64,000 nucleotides of DNA from Oxytricha trifallax (taxonomy: Eukaryota > Ciliophora > Spirotrichea > Sporadotrichida > Oxytrichidae): NCBI GenBank assembly GCA_000711775.1, contig ARYC01001319.1, forward strand, positions 1 through 64,000, in the 5' to 3' direction. The notes beneath the pieces were generated by a model. It was not told where the DNA came from. It ran no database searches and saw nothing but the letters and a program-made list of their open reading frames with translations. This document shows, piece after piece, positions 1-10,269 of the stretch. Each line of letters begins with the position of its first letter. The first letter of the stretch is position 1. Position numbers and translations under genes: made by a program.

Positions 1-660
1 ATATGCATCGCAAGTCTAAATTTTCTTTTGATTCATGAAAGAAAGTTTTTGCTGGCTAATGCCAAGCAATGGCGCTTTTCTTAGTAAGTTGCCGCTCATT
101 TTATAAATACTATTAATAATTATATAAGCTGTTTAAATTCTACCTTTAAACACAAGTAAGATTATATCCTCAAAGATATAGAGAGGTTTAATAGGAACAG
201 AGTGAAAGACATTGGTTTTATACTTCTAAAATTTTGAGATAATTTATATATTATTTCACCCATTTTATACATTAAAATGCACCTAAATGATTTTGGGAAG
301 TTAGGTGGTGCTCCTAAATATGTTCTCGTAAATTTAGGAGGGGAAGTTTTAAAATTTAATTTTTTTAATGCACCACCTAATAACGGTTTTGACCTTTAAT
401 TTAACCTCCTAATTAAGTTTTATATAAATTAGGAGCATCGCCTAATTAAATAAATTATTATTAGGAGCAATTTAATGGAGATAGTTTGATAAAAATGGAA
501 ATCAATCTGTGAAACTTGGAGCAAGTTTTTCAATGCTTCTCCGCATATCTTTTCAAGGTTGACCTCCAGTAGGTCCTCCCTATTTAGTAGTAATATGTTA
601 ATAAACTTAGAATGGATATCCATAATTTTAAATTTCATTAACATTTCTAGAAAGAGGAAG
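1..660. other. TBE copy 1 internal spacer
   Basis: This AT-rich stretch corresponds to the spacer between the 22K and kinase genes in copies 2 and 4. It contains repeated short motifs related to CTCCTAATTT and TTAGGAGC at about 300-475. They are the counterpart of the GGTACC/TTAATTGG repeats at 12230-12380 and 59650-59870 in the other copies. No gene is seen; the only standard-code frame here (429-644, minus) looks like a chance frame. Confidence 0.5.
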
Positions 661-664
661 CAAA

Positions 665-1457
665 ATGGAGTCTATGAATAATGAAATGAAGAGAATTTAA
701 TCTCAGGATTTAATAGGAAAATTTCGAAGTAAAGAGGACCTCTATAGATATTTGGTATAGCAAGGCAAGTTCTTAAGTACGATTAATAAATCCATTATAG
801 TTGGATTGTTCTTGCCGACTTAAGAGGGAACTAAAATCTCATTCTTAAAAGCCTTACTGAGTGAAGAGAAAAAAGCTTTTAAGTCTAATGAAATTAGGAT
901 GATAGAGATACTTAACTACCCTGAAATTTCAGTAACAAACCTCTATGATGATGCTATGAGTGATCCAGATGTTGTTCTCTACCTTCCATCAAAGCTATAA
1001 CTCTCTAATAAAGTGCCAGAGAGAAACTTCTTCTTTGGCGTCCTTGGAACTCTGAAACCTGAGTACTTAAATGAAGTAATTTAAGAAGCTAAAAAGAAAC
1101 GCTATAGCATCTCTCCTGAAGAAAAAGAGAATTAGGGAGTTAGAATCAGCGACACATGGCTCTAGGAACTGCAGAAGCATCCATTCATCTCTAGTAAGCT
1201 TAGTCTTCTAACTTTATAGAAAAACCTGGTACTGCTATATACTTGATGGAAAGAGCGAAGCAAATTAAACAGAGAGAGAAAGTCACAAGTAAAGCATGAA
1301 TTGAGTAAGAGACTCTACAAAGATTTATAAAAGCCAGAAAGAGATGAACATAGATGCGGGAGCTGGCACTAAGAGAAGAAACATAGGCCCAAGCAAGCCT
1401 TAAGAGGAAGAAAAGAAAGAGAAGCCAAATCCTCTTACGGGAAAATTTAATATGTGA
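665..1457 (+). pseudogene. TBE 22K protein, copy 1
   Basis: Reading TAA/TAG as Gln gives a frame from ATG 665 (MESMNNEMKR) to a TGA at 1244-1246. It shares blocks with the other copies: SKEDLYRYL, VGLFLPT.EGT.ISFLKA, NYPEISVTNLY and FFFGVLGTL. The family C-terminus, rich in Lys, Arg and Pro and related to KRLYKDLQKP, lies beyond this stop in a shifted frame and ends near 1457. The gene is therefore broken near its end. It converges on the transposase, whose stop is at 1464. Its function in TBEs is unknown. Confidence 0.75.
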
Positions 1458-1463
1458 ACTTAT

Positions 1464-2514
1464 TCATTCGTTTAAATCGAAAACTTATTTATATACACAA
1501 AATCTCTCTTCTCTTGCGCATACTTTAGCTTTATCATCGCTGACTCTCTTAGCAGCACTCTTAATAAAATCTACTGTATCTATCTTCAGATCGTGCATCA
1601 AATGATAGAGCAGAAGTTTCTTGTAGTGGCCTTTCAATAGGCCCCAATATAGCTCAATTCCATTGAACTGAGGGCTATAAGGAATATTAAATACATGTGT
1701 TATGTTTAGCCTTTCGTATTCCCTTCTTGAGTCTTTAATTTTATGAACTGATAAGTTATTAACAAACAGGATGATCTCTTCGTCAGCGTATTTGTCTCTG
1801 ATCTATTGTAAAAACTATATATATATATTATTCAGTCTTAATAGAGCGAGGGTGGATAACATAAGTCTCTAGCCCACTATCTTCACCGATTCCACCAAGT
1901 ATAGCATGAATTTAAACCTTAACCTTTTGATCATATACTTCAATGTTGCTGTACCTCTAATACCAAGACCTTGATACGAAGGTATTAAAGGTGAATACAG
2001 CTTCATCAGCATGAATGAACTTTATATTATGCTCTTAAGACCTCTGCATTTAATCGAATATATAATTTAAATTTCTTATAAAATGGAATATTAAAGTCAA
2101 TCACTCTCTTTATGCGATTGACTCTCTTGTAAGATATTCCATTCTTTTTATATATGTTCGCTATAGATTAAGCAGAGATGTGAACCTCAGGAAATTGGCG
2201 ATGAAACATCACAGCCCTCTAGGCGAGAGAGAAATGAGCCCAGTATTTAAGAGTCTAATCATTAATAAGATAATCATATGATGCTGCTAAAATTTTAAGG
2301 GTCTATAAGGCTTAGAATTAAGATGCTATCTCTTTAAATTCAATGCTAATAGACAGTGAGACCTAACAGTAGCAGGAGATTTATGGAGCAGCCTTGCTAT
2401 AGACGTGTAATTTAGAATAGGACTGAGTTGATCACTATATTCATCACATCCATAACGCAACTTAAACAATAAATCTATAAACTCACTGTCATAAACTGAC
2501 CCCAAACCTCGCAT
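1464..2514 (-). pseudogene. TBE DDE transposase, copy 1
   Basis: It begins at ATG 2514 (MRGLGSVYDSEF) with a helix-turn-helix-like segment (SPATVRSHCL) and runs to a TGA at 1464-1466. The family blocks FIHADEAVFTF, YVIHPRSIK, NNLSVHK and FNGIELYW are present, placing it in the IS630/Tc1-mariner group of DDE transposases used by TBEs. The length between start and stop is not a multiple of three and the blocks lie in more than one frame, so at least one or two frameshifts are present. The second catalytic Asp (VDN in copy 4) reads Asn here. Confidence 0.8.
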
Positions 2515-2559
2515 ATACTCACTTAAATTACTAATATTAAAACATAAAAAACCCTATTA

Positions 2560-2642
2560 AAACCCTAATAAAGTATGCACTAATAGTCTACTTTTATCAA
2601 TCAAAAACTCAATCAAACTACTGAAAGGGTTTTGGGGTTTTG
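2560..2642 (-). repeat. Terminal inverted repeat end of TBE copy 1, telomere-like
   Basis: Read on the minus strand it starts with CAAAACCCCAAAACCC. Further in are degenerate repeats such as TTAGGGTTTTAATAGGGTTTT. Telomeric repeats at the tips define TBEs. The flank ATT at 2643-2645 would be one copy of the 3-base target duplication; its partner lies outside the window. Confidence 0.8.
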
Positions 2643-2645
2643 ATT

Positions 2646-3939
2646 CTTTAAGCTTTAATTCAATAATTAAATTAAAAATTAGAGCCGAAACGAATTAGGA
2701 AGCAATGACCAGAAACAAAGAGCAAAATTGCAAGTAGAAATAACAGCAACAAGAATACTAATAATTTTCAAACGAATTTAAAGTTCAAAGTTATGTGCTT
2801 GGCATATAAATTTATATTTTCAAAGTTATTTACAAATATAATCGAAGAATTGTTAGCTTAATATTTAATGATATCAGAGATGTCATTTATAAATAATTGA
2901 TTTAATAAAATGTTTGATTTTAGTCTAATTAATATATTTCTTACATAAATAATAATACCATACAGACTAAAAACAAATCTAGTAAGCAGTAGTTATACAG
3001 TGTATTTTACATAAAACAAACAATAATCTTCAGAGAGCAATATTTAATTACATGCTTTCCCTGTTTCTACTTTTACTTATAACAATAACCAAGATTCTTC
3101 CAGGGGTCAAAAGCTTGATTCATAAACAAAAAGAGCAAATGAACTTATGACAATTTATTATGAAGACAATTAAGGATGCTTGAGATGATTATTTGGCAAT
3201 AGTTATAAATATATGTTAAGTATATGAAACAATGTTATAAAATAAAATAAAACATAAATATATTTAAAATACATTATTTTCATTGCAGTAATTAATTATT
3301 AAAGGTAATGCTTTCAACGCTGTAAACATGTTACAATCATATATCATCTAGGTTAAGTTTAAAAGCTTAAAATGGATCAATTAGGTAACAGTTAAATTTA
3401 TAGTTTATTGAGTTTTCTTGTCTTATCAACTTTCTAAGTTTCAAAAACTAAGAATTGCCATTTATAATTATTATGATTTTTATTATTATATTATAATATA
3501 ATATATATAGAGTAAATCATTTGAAGTGTTCAATTTTATTATAATTTATACAGTCTTTCAAGAAACTTCACTTACAATTCATTTAAGGAGAACTTATTTT
3601 TATACTCAGATCAATCTCTTCTTATACTTACCATTTAAGTCATATCACTTTGCTGTGTCTTCTTCCCTCTGTTAATCATTCTTCCTTGAATTTTATAAAG
3701 CTATATCAAATGTATAGTTAATATATTACATATAGTAAATAATTGAGAAAATGATTGACTAATGAAAATAAATTAGCATTAACAATTATAGTTACTGATT
3801 AATATCTTAAATTGCTGAACTTAATCAACTGTATCCTCAATGAAGACGAATAGTCATATATCTAATCTGAATTAATCGTTTTAAGCTTGTTTATAATTAT
3901 TAACACGTAAACTTATCCTACATTTACTGAAAGAATAAA
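2646..3939. other. AT-rich germline spacer, no gene seen
   Basis: The sequence is about 75-80% AT with no recognisable protein, RNA gene or clear repeat. A weakly pyrimidine-rich stretch at 3580-3720 has no convincing frame. Such DNA is typical of micronuclear intergenic or internally eliminated sequence in spirotrichs. Confidence 0.5.
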
Positions 3940-4187
3940 AGAGGTATTTAACGAATTGTGTTAGACAAGCTGCTAGCTGGTGAAATGAAGCCATCATTGA
4001 TTATTAGCACATTAGAATATACAAATTTACATTCAATATGCTTCGATGCAATGAGGAAATCTCTCTAGAATTGATTGTTCACCTTGTATAATAGCCCGGG
4101 CTAATTCTGTATGGCACGCTCTATGCTGCAAAAATGGAAATTATGTCACTTATCAATATGTTCAGAGATGAAAATAATTGGAAGTGA
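3940..4187 (+). pseudogene. Coding-like patch, function unknown
   Basis: GC content rises here. One frame reads protein-like from about 3955 to a TGA near 4074 (with LDKLLAGEMKPSLIIST). An overlapping frame from ATG 4038 to the TGA at 4185-4187 reads MLRCNEEISLELIVHL and TLYAAKMEIMSLINMF. The helical Leu/Ile-rich pattern resembles a repeat protein, but no family is assigned. It could be a macronuclear-destined segment or a decayed gene. Chance open frames are common in this base composition. Confidence 0.3.
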
Positions 4188-4189
4188 TG

Positions 4190-5430
4190 GAGGATAAATT
4201 GTTAGTCACATTAAGGCATTAAAGATAAGAATATGAAATAAGGACAAAGATAAATATACATTCACACAATAAATCTAAGTTAAAGTGTCGCAAATTGTAT
4301 CAAGTTTTAGTTGCCTGTTACTTGCCATTAAAAAATCGGTTAGTAAGTGGTATTTTAAATTGTTTTACAATTTTATTCAGACTTTTATAACTGAAAAGAT
4401 AAGTGCTCTGATATTTAATTTACTATTAAGTAGTATTAATTAAAGTTAGTAGTTCTTAATGCAATTTCAGCTTCATTTTCCTAGATTTTATTTAAGCTTT
4501 GCCCTCATTAAAACTTAGACCTCCTCCTCAATTAGTTTTACCAATTATACTTATTTTGTAAATATTCACTTAAGTGAAAATTTTAACCTTTATGAGTAAT
4601 ACTACTAATATTCTGTGAAATACTTGAATTTAGCAGCTTATTCCTGATTGATAAGCCAATTTTGACATCATTATTGTGTATTTTACCATAGCATGGATTA
4701 AGTCTCACTTCCGATTCTCTCTATTATTCACTGAATCTTTTTTGCACCTCTTTAGTTTATTGTTATCTATCATTTTATTGAATAAATACAATGATTTACT
4801 TTAGACTGTAACTTAGATTTAGGATTAACTATAATATTGTTTTTAGTTCAATCCTGTCGTTTATACAAGAATAATGCTTCATTCACAGCAGCTGCTTGAA
4901 TAACTTAAAAAATGTTTTTAGAATTATTTATTTAATTATGTTATCTATTTATTCATCAAATTAAAACCAGAACTTCAGCAATTTAATTCTGCAAGATCTT
5001 CATTATTTTCAATTATTAAATTAGTTTGTTAAAATATTATTATTTAATTGATAATAATTTGTATAGCTTTTTCTTCTTGACATCTCCTCATTTCGTGGAT
5101 TGTTAAACAATGCAAGAATATAAATGTAATTTTTTGGAGATTGATGAATCAACATTCATAAAAGTGATAAAAAGTTAGAGTAATAAAAAATAGGCATTCT
5201 AAATTAGTAAGTTAAATCTCATATTTATATAAATAATGTATGTTTGTTATTTTAAAAAAAATATTTAAATGATAAATTAAAGTTATTTCTTGTAATAAAA
5301 TTATATAAATTATGATTTATAAATTAAAATATATATACATATATATATATATATATAAACATCCCACTTCTAATATTTAGATCTCACTCTTTCCACTTTA
5401 AAATAAAATTAATGTTGATTTTAACAAATT
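4190..5430. other. AT-rich spacer with a TA microsatellite
   Basis: No gene is supported. A TA dinucleotide tract lies at about 5330-5357, shortly before the inverted-repeat element. The rest is unstructured AT-rich DNA. Confidence 0.5.
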
Positions 5431-5433
5431 CCT

Positions 5434-5733
5434 GTTTAAATATTTAATATAAAACTAATATTACTAAAATGCATAAGAATAGGAAATAATAGAAATACGT
5501 ATATATCATTTAGTTTTTTTTATATTTACAACTGGCACCCATTAAGAGTATTACCAATTCAAATTTGATCTCGGAAACTTTTTATTCAATTTAATTATGA
5601 CCAAAATTAATAATTATTAAATAAATATATATTTTGTGTGCAAATATATAATAGTACAACTAGAGTATGGGGTTTGTGCACATATTTCGCATAAGTATAT
5701 ATTATATTATATTTAATTTAATTATATAAAATG
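5434..5733. repeat. Left inverted repeat of the Rep/SF3 element
   Basis: It pairs with 7145-7450 in reverse complement. The innermost 90 bases are nearly identical between arms, and similarity falls off outward. The inner edge lies about ten bases from the end of the coding region. Confidence 0.75.
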
Positions 5734-5741
5734 GCATTCCT

Positions 5742-7067
5742 TCATTTATCTTCTGCTTCGGTGTCTCATGTGCTAAATCTTTTCTTATCTTGGTCTTTTT
5801 TATTCATCTCTTTTTTTTCATCTTCGCTAGAAACGGTTTCATCATCTGATTTCTGAAAGAGATAGTTTGCCAATTACACTGCATTGAAAGGAAAAGTGAG
5901 CTTGCCTGAATTCCGTTCCAACTTTGGAGTTTTAAGATGCACCACCTCTCAAAGCAATCCTTCTCCTCAGCAGTTGTTCTGTTCCACGGGAGCTCGTTGG
6001 TTGTGATGATCGTAAAACAGCCTTAAAATTGCACTGATGTCTCCCCAAACTTGACGTCCACCGCATACCCTTTGCATTCCAATTACTTTTTAATTGCCGG
6101 AATGCTATACCTGTGGAAGTATCTCTCAATATTCATCTAATCAATCAAAAGAACCTAAGGCTCCTTTTCCAATGTTCCTTGCCTCGACATGAAACCTAGA
6201 TTAGCCAATGACTTTCTCGTCGCACATAAATATTTTATTAATCATTCTTAGAATTGTGCTCTTGATGGTGTTAGCTGCCCCGTAAAGCCTAGCGCAGTGA
6301 ATCTTTTTACCTTCTCGTTTGATTAATACCTAATAAAGGGCTTCAGCTACATCAAAGTATCCAAGCTCTTTCAGTACTGTATCTGTAAATTTATTAGACC
6401 CGCCTTATGCATGTTTGTTTTTAATGACAAAATACTCAAGTTACTGTCTTGTCGAGATTTCGATTTTATTCACAACACCCATCTGCTTTAATATCTTATG
6501 CGTATTGCTAAATCTCTATTATTCCTGGTTAATCTGAGCGACGGCATCGGGGTAATTCAAATTCCTCTATAGATATTGCTTCATAGTCATAGAACCTTAC
6601 GCGATATTTTCAGCTGTGAATTCTTTCAAGTAGTATTATGAGTTTCTTTTCTGTGGACTCTGCTTTAAATCCTCAAGAGTTGCTCTTGCCGCTATCTTAC
6701 CATACTCCAATTGCATATCCTTTGCTTTCCCGTACTTATGTATCAATCCTTGACTCAATAGGAAGAACACTTGTGATATTTTAACACTCAAGTCTGACAT
6801 TTAGAGGCCCAATTTCTGAAATAATTAGCACCATCCTCTCTTCTTTAATTTTCAGTATTCTCTGTTAATTCCAAAAGAGTCTCGCGACACCTTTATGTGA
6901 AAGAATGTATTTTTTGTAATTTTAGCTTCAAATACGTTGACTTCGACAATAGTTGGCTAGTTTGCTTACAGGTTCTTATGTACCTCTTCAATAATGCTCA
7001 TATTTACAGGGCGTGTAATCTTGAGAAAGAAATCAAATCTGTAGTTATAATTTTTTGAATTTGACAT
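5742..7067 (-). pseudogene. Rep-like protein with SF3 helicase domain (fossil)
   Basis: The reading span runs from ATG 7067 (MSNSKNYNYRFDFF) to a TGA at 5742-5744, about 440 codons with TAA/TAG as Gln. The N-terminal third has no clear family; a nuclease domain is possible but not shown. The C-terminal half carries, in order, a P-loop-like block (LYGAANT.KST), an acidic block ending FDQLDE, a strand ending FTIITTNE and a final FERWCIL block. This order and spacing fit SF3 helicases of the parvovirus/CRESS type. The tail is Lys/Glu-rich. The copy is broken, with about three to five breaks. Confidence 0.55.
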
Positions 7068-7144
7068 TTTTAAGTATAATAAACTTGCTTTGCTATTTTA
7101 GCCCAAAGTTATTCTTTGATTTAATTAGTCAACTGATTTAAACT

Positions 7145-7450
7145 CCATTTTATATAATTAAATAAAATATAATATATACTTATGCGAAATATGTGCACAA
7201 ACCCCATACTCTAGTTGTACTATTATATATTTGCACACAAAATATATACTTGTTTAATAATTAATAATTTTGGTCATAATTTAATTGAATAAAAAGTTAT
7301 CGAGATCATAATGAATTTGTAATACACTTAATGAGTGCCAGTAGTAATTATAAACAAAACTAAATGATATATACGTATTTTTATTATTCATATTCTTAAG
7401 TATTTTAGTAATATTAATTAAAATGTATTCGAAATATTAGTTTAAATAAC
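7145..7450. repeat. Right inverted repeat of the Rep/SF3 element
   Basis: It is the reverse complement of 5434-5733. The distance from this inner edge to the start codon at 7067 is only about 80 bases, so any promoter would lie in the repeat itself. Confidence 0.75.
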
Positions 7451-7616
7451 TCACAATCCCTTATAAATTTCATGAGTACAAAATATACGATAAAATATAT
7501 ATAAATCTATTATAAACATTAAAATAGAGAAAAAGTTGAGTATTTATGCAATCCTTCTTTGATATTCTAATGAGAATTTACACATTTTACATATTTAAAA
7601 GTTATAACAAGGTCCG

Positions 7617-7669
7617 TTGCCTACTTTTAGAACTAGGTAACGCGTTGCCTACTTTTTTAATGTAGGTAA
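7617..7669. repeat. Two adjacent mini-hairpins (TTGCCTAC...GTAGGTAA)
   Basis: Positions 7617-7640 and 7645-7669 are each a short hairpin starting TTGCCTAC and ending in TAGGTAA. A CGCG spacer, unusual in this AT-rich DNA, lies between them. They may be a tandem duplicate of a tiny fold-back element. Confidence 0.5.
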
Positions 7670-7791
7670 TATATATATAAATAGTATTTTAATTAAAACA
7701 ATCCTAAAATTAATTTAAGCATCTGAAATAATTATTTATTATCATTTGAATAACATACATCCTTTAGTTAATATTATTAGTCCAATGTTAT

Positions 7792-8232
7792 GGATACCCC
7801 CCATGTGCCTGGAATCGGAAAAGACCCCCCCATGTGCCTGGAATTTTTTTGACTTTCGTTCACAGTTCTGGAATCATGAAAAGTTCTCTGTGAAGAAGAA
7901 ATTTCCAAAACTCAATGACCACCGTACCATATAATTCAGCTACCCTAGATTACGATTAAAAAACGAAATTTAAAAAATAATGAAGGATTCATGGAGAAAA
8001 AATCAGTTAGAAAATCATCATAAAATGCAATTTTATAACATAAACAACATGATTTTCTCCATGAATCCTTCATTATTTTTTAAATTTCGTTTTTTAATCG
8101 TAATCTAGGGTTGCTGAATTATATGGTACGGTGGTCATTGAGTTTTGGAAATTTCTTCTTTACAGAGAACTTTTCATGATTCCAGAACTGTGAACGAAAG
8201 TCAAAAAAATTCCAGGCACATGGGGAGTATCC
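7792..8232. mobile_element. Fold-back MITE with 8-base target duplication
   Basis: A 441-base palindromic element starts GGATACCCCCC and ends GTATCC. It is flanked by exact direct repeats AATGTTAT at 7784-7791 and 8233-8240. The arms are nearly perfect reverse complements around a loop near 8000-8050. The left arm carries an extra 29 bases, a duplicate of its own tip containing CCATGTGCCTGGAAT. Eight-base duplications are typical of hAT-like transposition, but no transposase is present, so the superfamily is inferred. Because of the symmetry both strands contain the same open frame (with WNFFDFRSQFWNHEKF), which is probably fortuitous. Confidence 0.8.
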
Positions 8233-8240
8233 AATGTTAT

Positions 8241-8935
8241 TCTTAAAATTCAATAAAATTTTTATATTCCTTATCAGATCTAAATTTTCTACAATACATT
8301 TATTTTCGATATAATTCAACTTCTTTATAGAATTTTAACAACTATAACAAATCTTTGTTCTAAGTATCTTAAAATAATATAATTTGTGGATAGGAAAATT
8401 TTATAAGACAATTTCATGAATCTTGTTTTAAACTATATAAAAATTATAATTCCATTCAGAATTAGTAAACCTTTATTTAGAAATACGAGAATCCTTGATT
8501 TTATATAATTATTTTAATAAACTTAGTATATTATAAATCAGTAATATTTGGAAATTACTTAAATGGCTGAAAAGCTTTAATGCACATTAGCTAAACTATT
8601 TAAATTAAAGAGTGTAAGTAATAATATACTTATCTTTTTCTCAGAATTTTGTAATTAATTATAATTTTTCATATATTACAATCTTAGCGTTTATTTAATT
8701 AAGAATATTAATATATTTTAGGCTTTATTAAAAAGCCAAAATGGCATCAATAAGGCATGAATAAAGAAATTTTTAGCGAGAAGCTAAAAGATGGAATTTA
8801 GCAAACTTCAAATGCTAAATATATATTTATTTAAGACAACTATAATTAATATTATAAATAAATTATGTTTAAAAGGAGAAGAAATATTGATAGAATTTTT
8901 TTTAAAAAAATTTTGAGATTTATAATAAATATTAC
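8241..8935. other. AT-rich spacer
   Basis: No gene, RNA or repeat is recognised. The stretch separates the fold-back MITE from the older repeat split by TBE copy 2. Confidence 0.5.
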
Positions 8936-8940
8936 TTAAA

Positions 8941-9347
8941 ATACTGATTCTGGCTATTTAGACCTCGCTGAACACTAATATAAAATCTGCGCATTAGTAT
9001 CTTATACACACTGAAAGATACAAGCATTTGAAGTTTCAATGATTGTATCATTATGTAAGTGATTTGAAGGATTCGGTAGATCGTTCGAGAAATTAATGAG
9101 GTGAGGTATATGAAAGGAATTCAAATTACTTTATCTTTTTGTGATAAAATTTTGAGCAGAGGAAAACTAATAAATTTGTAATCTCTTTGTAAAAATAATA
9201 ATTACTATATTTAAAAAAAAAAGATTAAATTAAAATATTCGAGTCTTCAACAATTTCATTAATGATACTTAATTTTAAGTAAAAATTTTAAAATTGTAAA
9301 TCTGGTAATTTAGACCTCGCTGAGCACTAATAAAAATTCCGTGCTTT
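8941..9347. repeat. Dispersed repeat, left part of copy 1 (split by TBE copy 2)
   Basis: The segment from about 8946 (ATTCTGGCTATTTAGACCTC) matches 54350 onward (ATTCTAGTTATTTAGACC), including a downstream GATA.AAGCATTTGA.GTTTCAA block. The same motif recurs at 9300 (TCTGGTAATTTAGACCTCGC), just before the TBE end at 9348, so the unit is partly duplicated here. The rest of the repeat resumes after the TBE at 14641. Confidence 0.55.
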
Positions 9348-9519
9348 CAAAATCCCAAAACACCTTAATGAAGTTTATAAGTGCTTTTTTTCTGATATAG
9401 TTGGGGTCTTATTGGGGTAAGTAGAGAAATTAGGCCAATTTGTAAAATAAGAAATAGAAAATCTATTTATGATGGTATGTATTTTGATTTACTGCTTAAG
9501 CTTAGTTATGGTACGAGTA

Positions 9520-10266
9520 TTTATGAAAATTAAGTGGAAAACATTTTATTTATAAAATGAAAAACTGTTAGACTTATAAGTATTAGTATTCATGAAAAAT
9601 AATATGAAAGATTTAAGAAATTAGAATTAATAACTAAGTAAAAATGAATAAAAATAATGGAAGAAATCTGGCAGCTGGCTACTCAACAAAATTTTTAAGT
9701 TACAAATACAAATCTAAACTTTTTTATATTCCAGCAATACTAGCAGAAGAAGTCACGAAAGCAATAGACAGAGAGTTCAGAAGTCATAAGAAAGAATTGC
9801 ATAAACCATAACAAGAATAATCAGTTGGAGCTTAATATCAGGGAGAGTGGTAAGAAAAGGTAGCTGTAACTGGAAATGATTTAGAATATTTTTTTAAGAA
9901 TACATATTAGTTTAATCTTAATTCATTTTAATTTATCGATTCCTTGTTATTTTTCATTATTACCAAGAACAGAAATAATATATTAAAACAGCATTGTCAT
10001 CTGTATTGTTATTATCCTACAATATTCTTTATAACTTACCAGTACTTGAAAATGTATAGCTCAACTCTTGTCTATCGAATTTATCGTTTGTTGCTTACAC
10101 CACTCTGGAGGATACCTATGTTGAAAAATAAATTTTTTAGATATATTTTTTGTAACTTACATATTTTATTGAGTAATTAGACGCTCCATCACCACCATGT
10201 TTAGTTTTCCTTATTTAATTTATAAATTTCAATTTTAATTAAAGTTTTCCACTTATTTTTAATAAT
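9520..10266. mobile_element. TA-flanked 747-base insertion inside TBE copy 2
   Basis: Copy 4 reads gagTAataatata at the matching site. Copy 2 reads gagTA, then 747 extra bases, then TAatatag. The insert tips are imperfect inverted repeats (TTTATGAAAATTAAGTGG against ATTATTAAAAATAAGTGG read inward). A TA duplication suits Tc1/mariner-type or IES-like DNA. No transposase is visible inside. Confidence 0.65.
9644..10266 (+). CDS. Possible ORF in the TA-flanked insert, unknown
   Basis: ATG 9644 opens a ciliate-code frame starting MNKNNGRNLAAGY. It contains AEEVTKAIDREFRSHKKELH and YQGEWQ, the latter faintly like a MORN repeat. The frame runs through the whole insert and on into the transposon, so its end is not biological. 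The first 90 codons look protein-like; the rest is Tyr/Phe/Ile-rich and probably chance. Identity is unknown. Confidence 0.2.
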
Positions 10267-10269
10267 TAA

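Larger units (their letters stand above)
1..2642 (-). mobile_element. TBE-type DNA transposon, copy 1 (cut by window start)
   Basis: The right edge carries G4T4-like telomeric repeats (two GGGGTTTT-type units ending at 2642), the reverse complement of the C4A4 end of Oxytricha telomere-bearing elements. The next bases are ATT, fitting the ANT target of this family. Inside are the transposase on the minus strand and the 22K gene on the plus strand. The third gene (zinc finger/kinase) would lie left of the window, judging by the roughly 830-base gap seen in copy 4. Its terminal repeat and proteins differ clearly from copies 2 and 4, so it belongs to another TBE subfamily. Confidence 0.85.
5434..7450 (-). 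mobile_element. Rep/SF3-helicase element with long inverted repeats (fossil)
   Basis: A 2.0 kb unit is bounded by inverted repeats of about 300 bases (5434-5733 and 7145-7450). They match closely, including a shared GTGCACATATTTCGCATAAG block. Between them lies one minus-strand coding region with superfamily 3 helicase blocks. SF3 helicases occur in Rep proteins of small DNA viruses (parvovirus NS1, CRESS viruses) and in elements derived from them, so this is treated as a virus-like fossil. The coding region is broken in several places (about three to five). The arms are still similar, which suggests moderate age. The family is not recognised. Confidence 0.6.

Noticed and set aside
429-644. 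Standard-code 71-codon minus frame
   Set aside because: It lies in the TBE copy 1 spacer, opposite the 22K gene direction, with no family match; probably chance.
5932-6129. Standard-code minus frame of 65 codons
   Set aside because: It is a different frame from the SF3 helicase blocks over the same bases and shows no motif of its own.
7746-8319. Two identical peptides encoded on opposite strands of the fold-back MITE
   Set aside because: The identity follows from the palindrome; the frames extend into unrelated flanks and show no domain.
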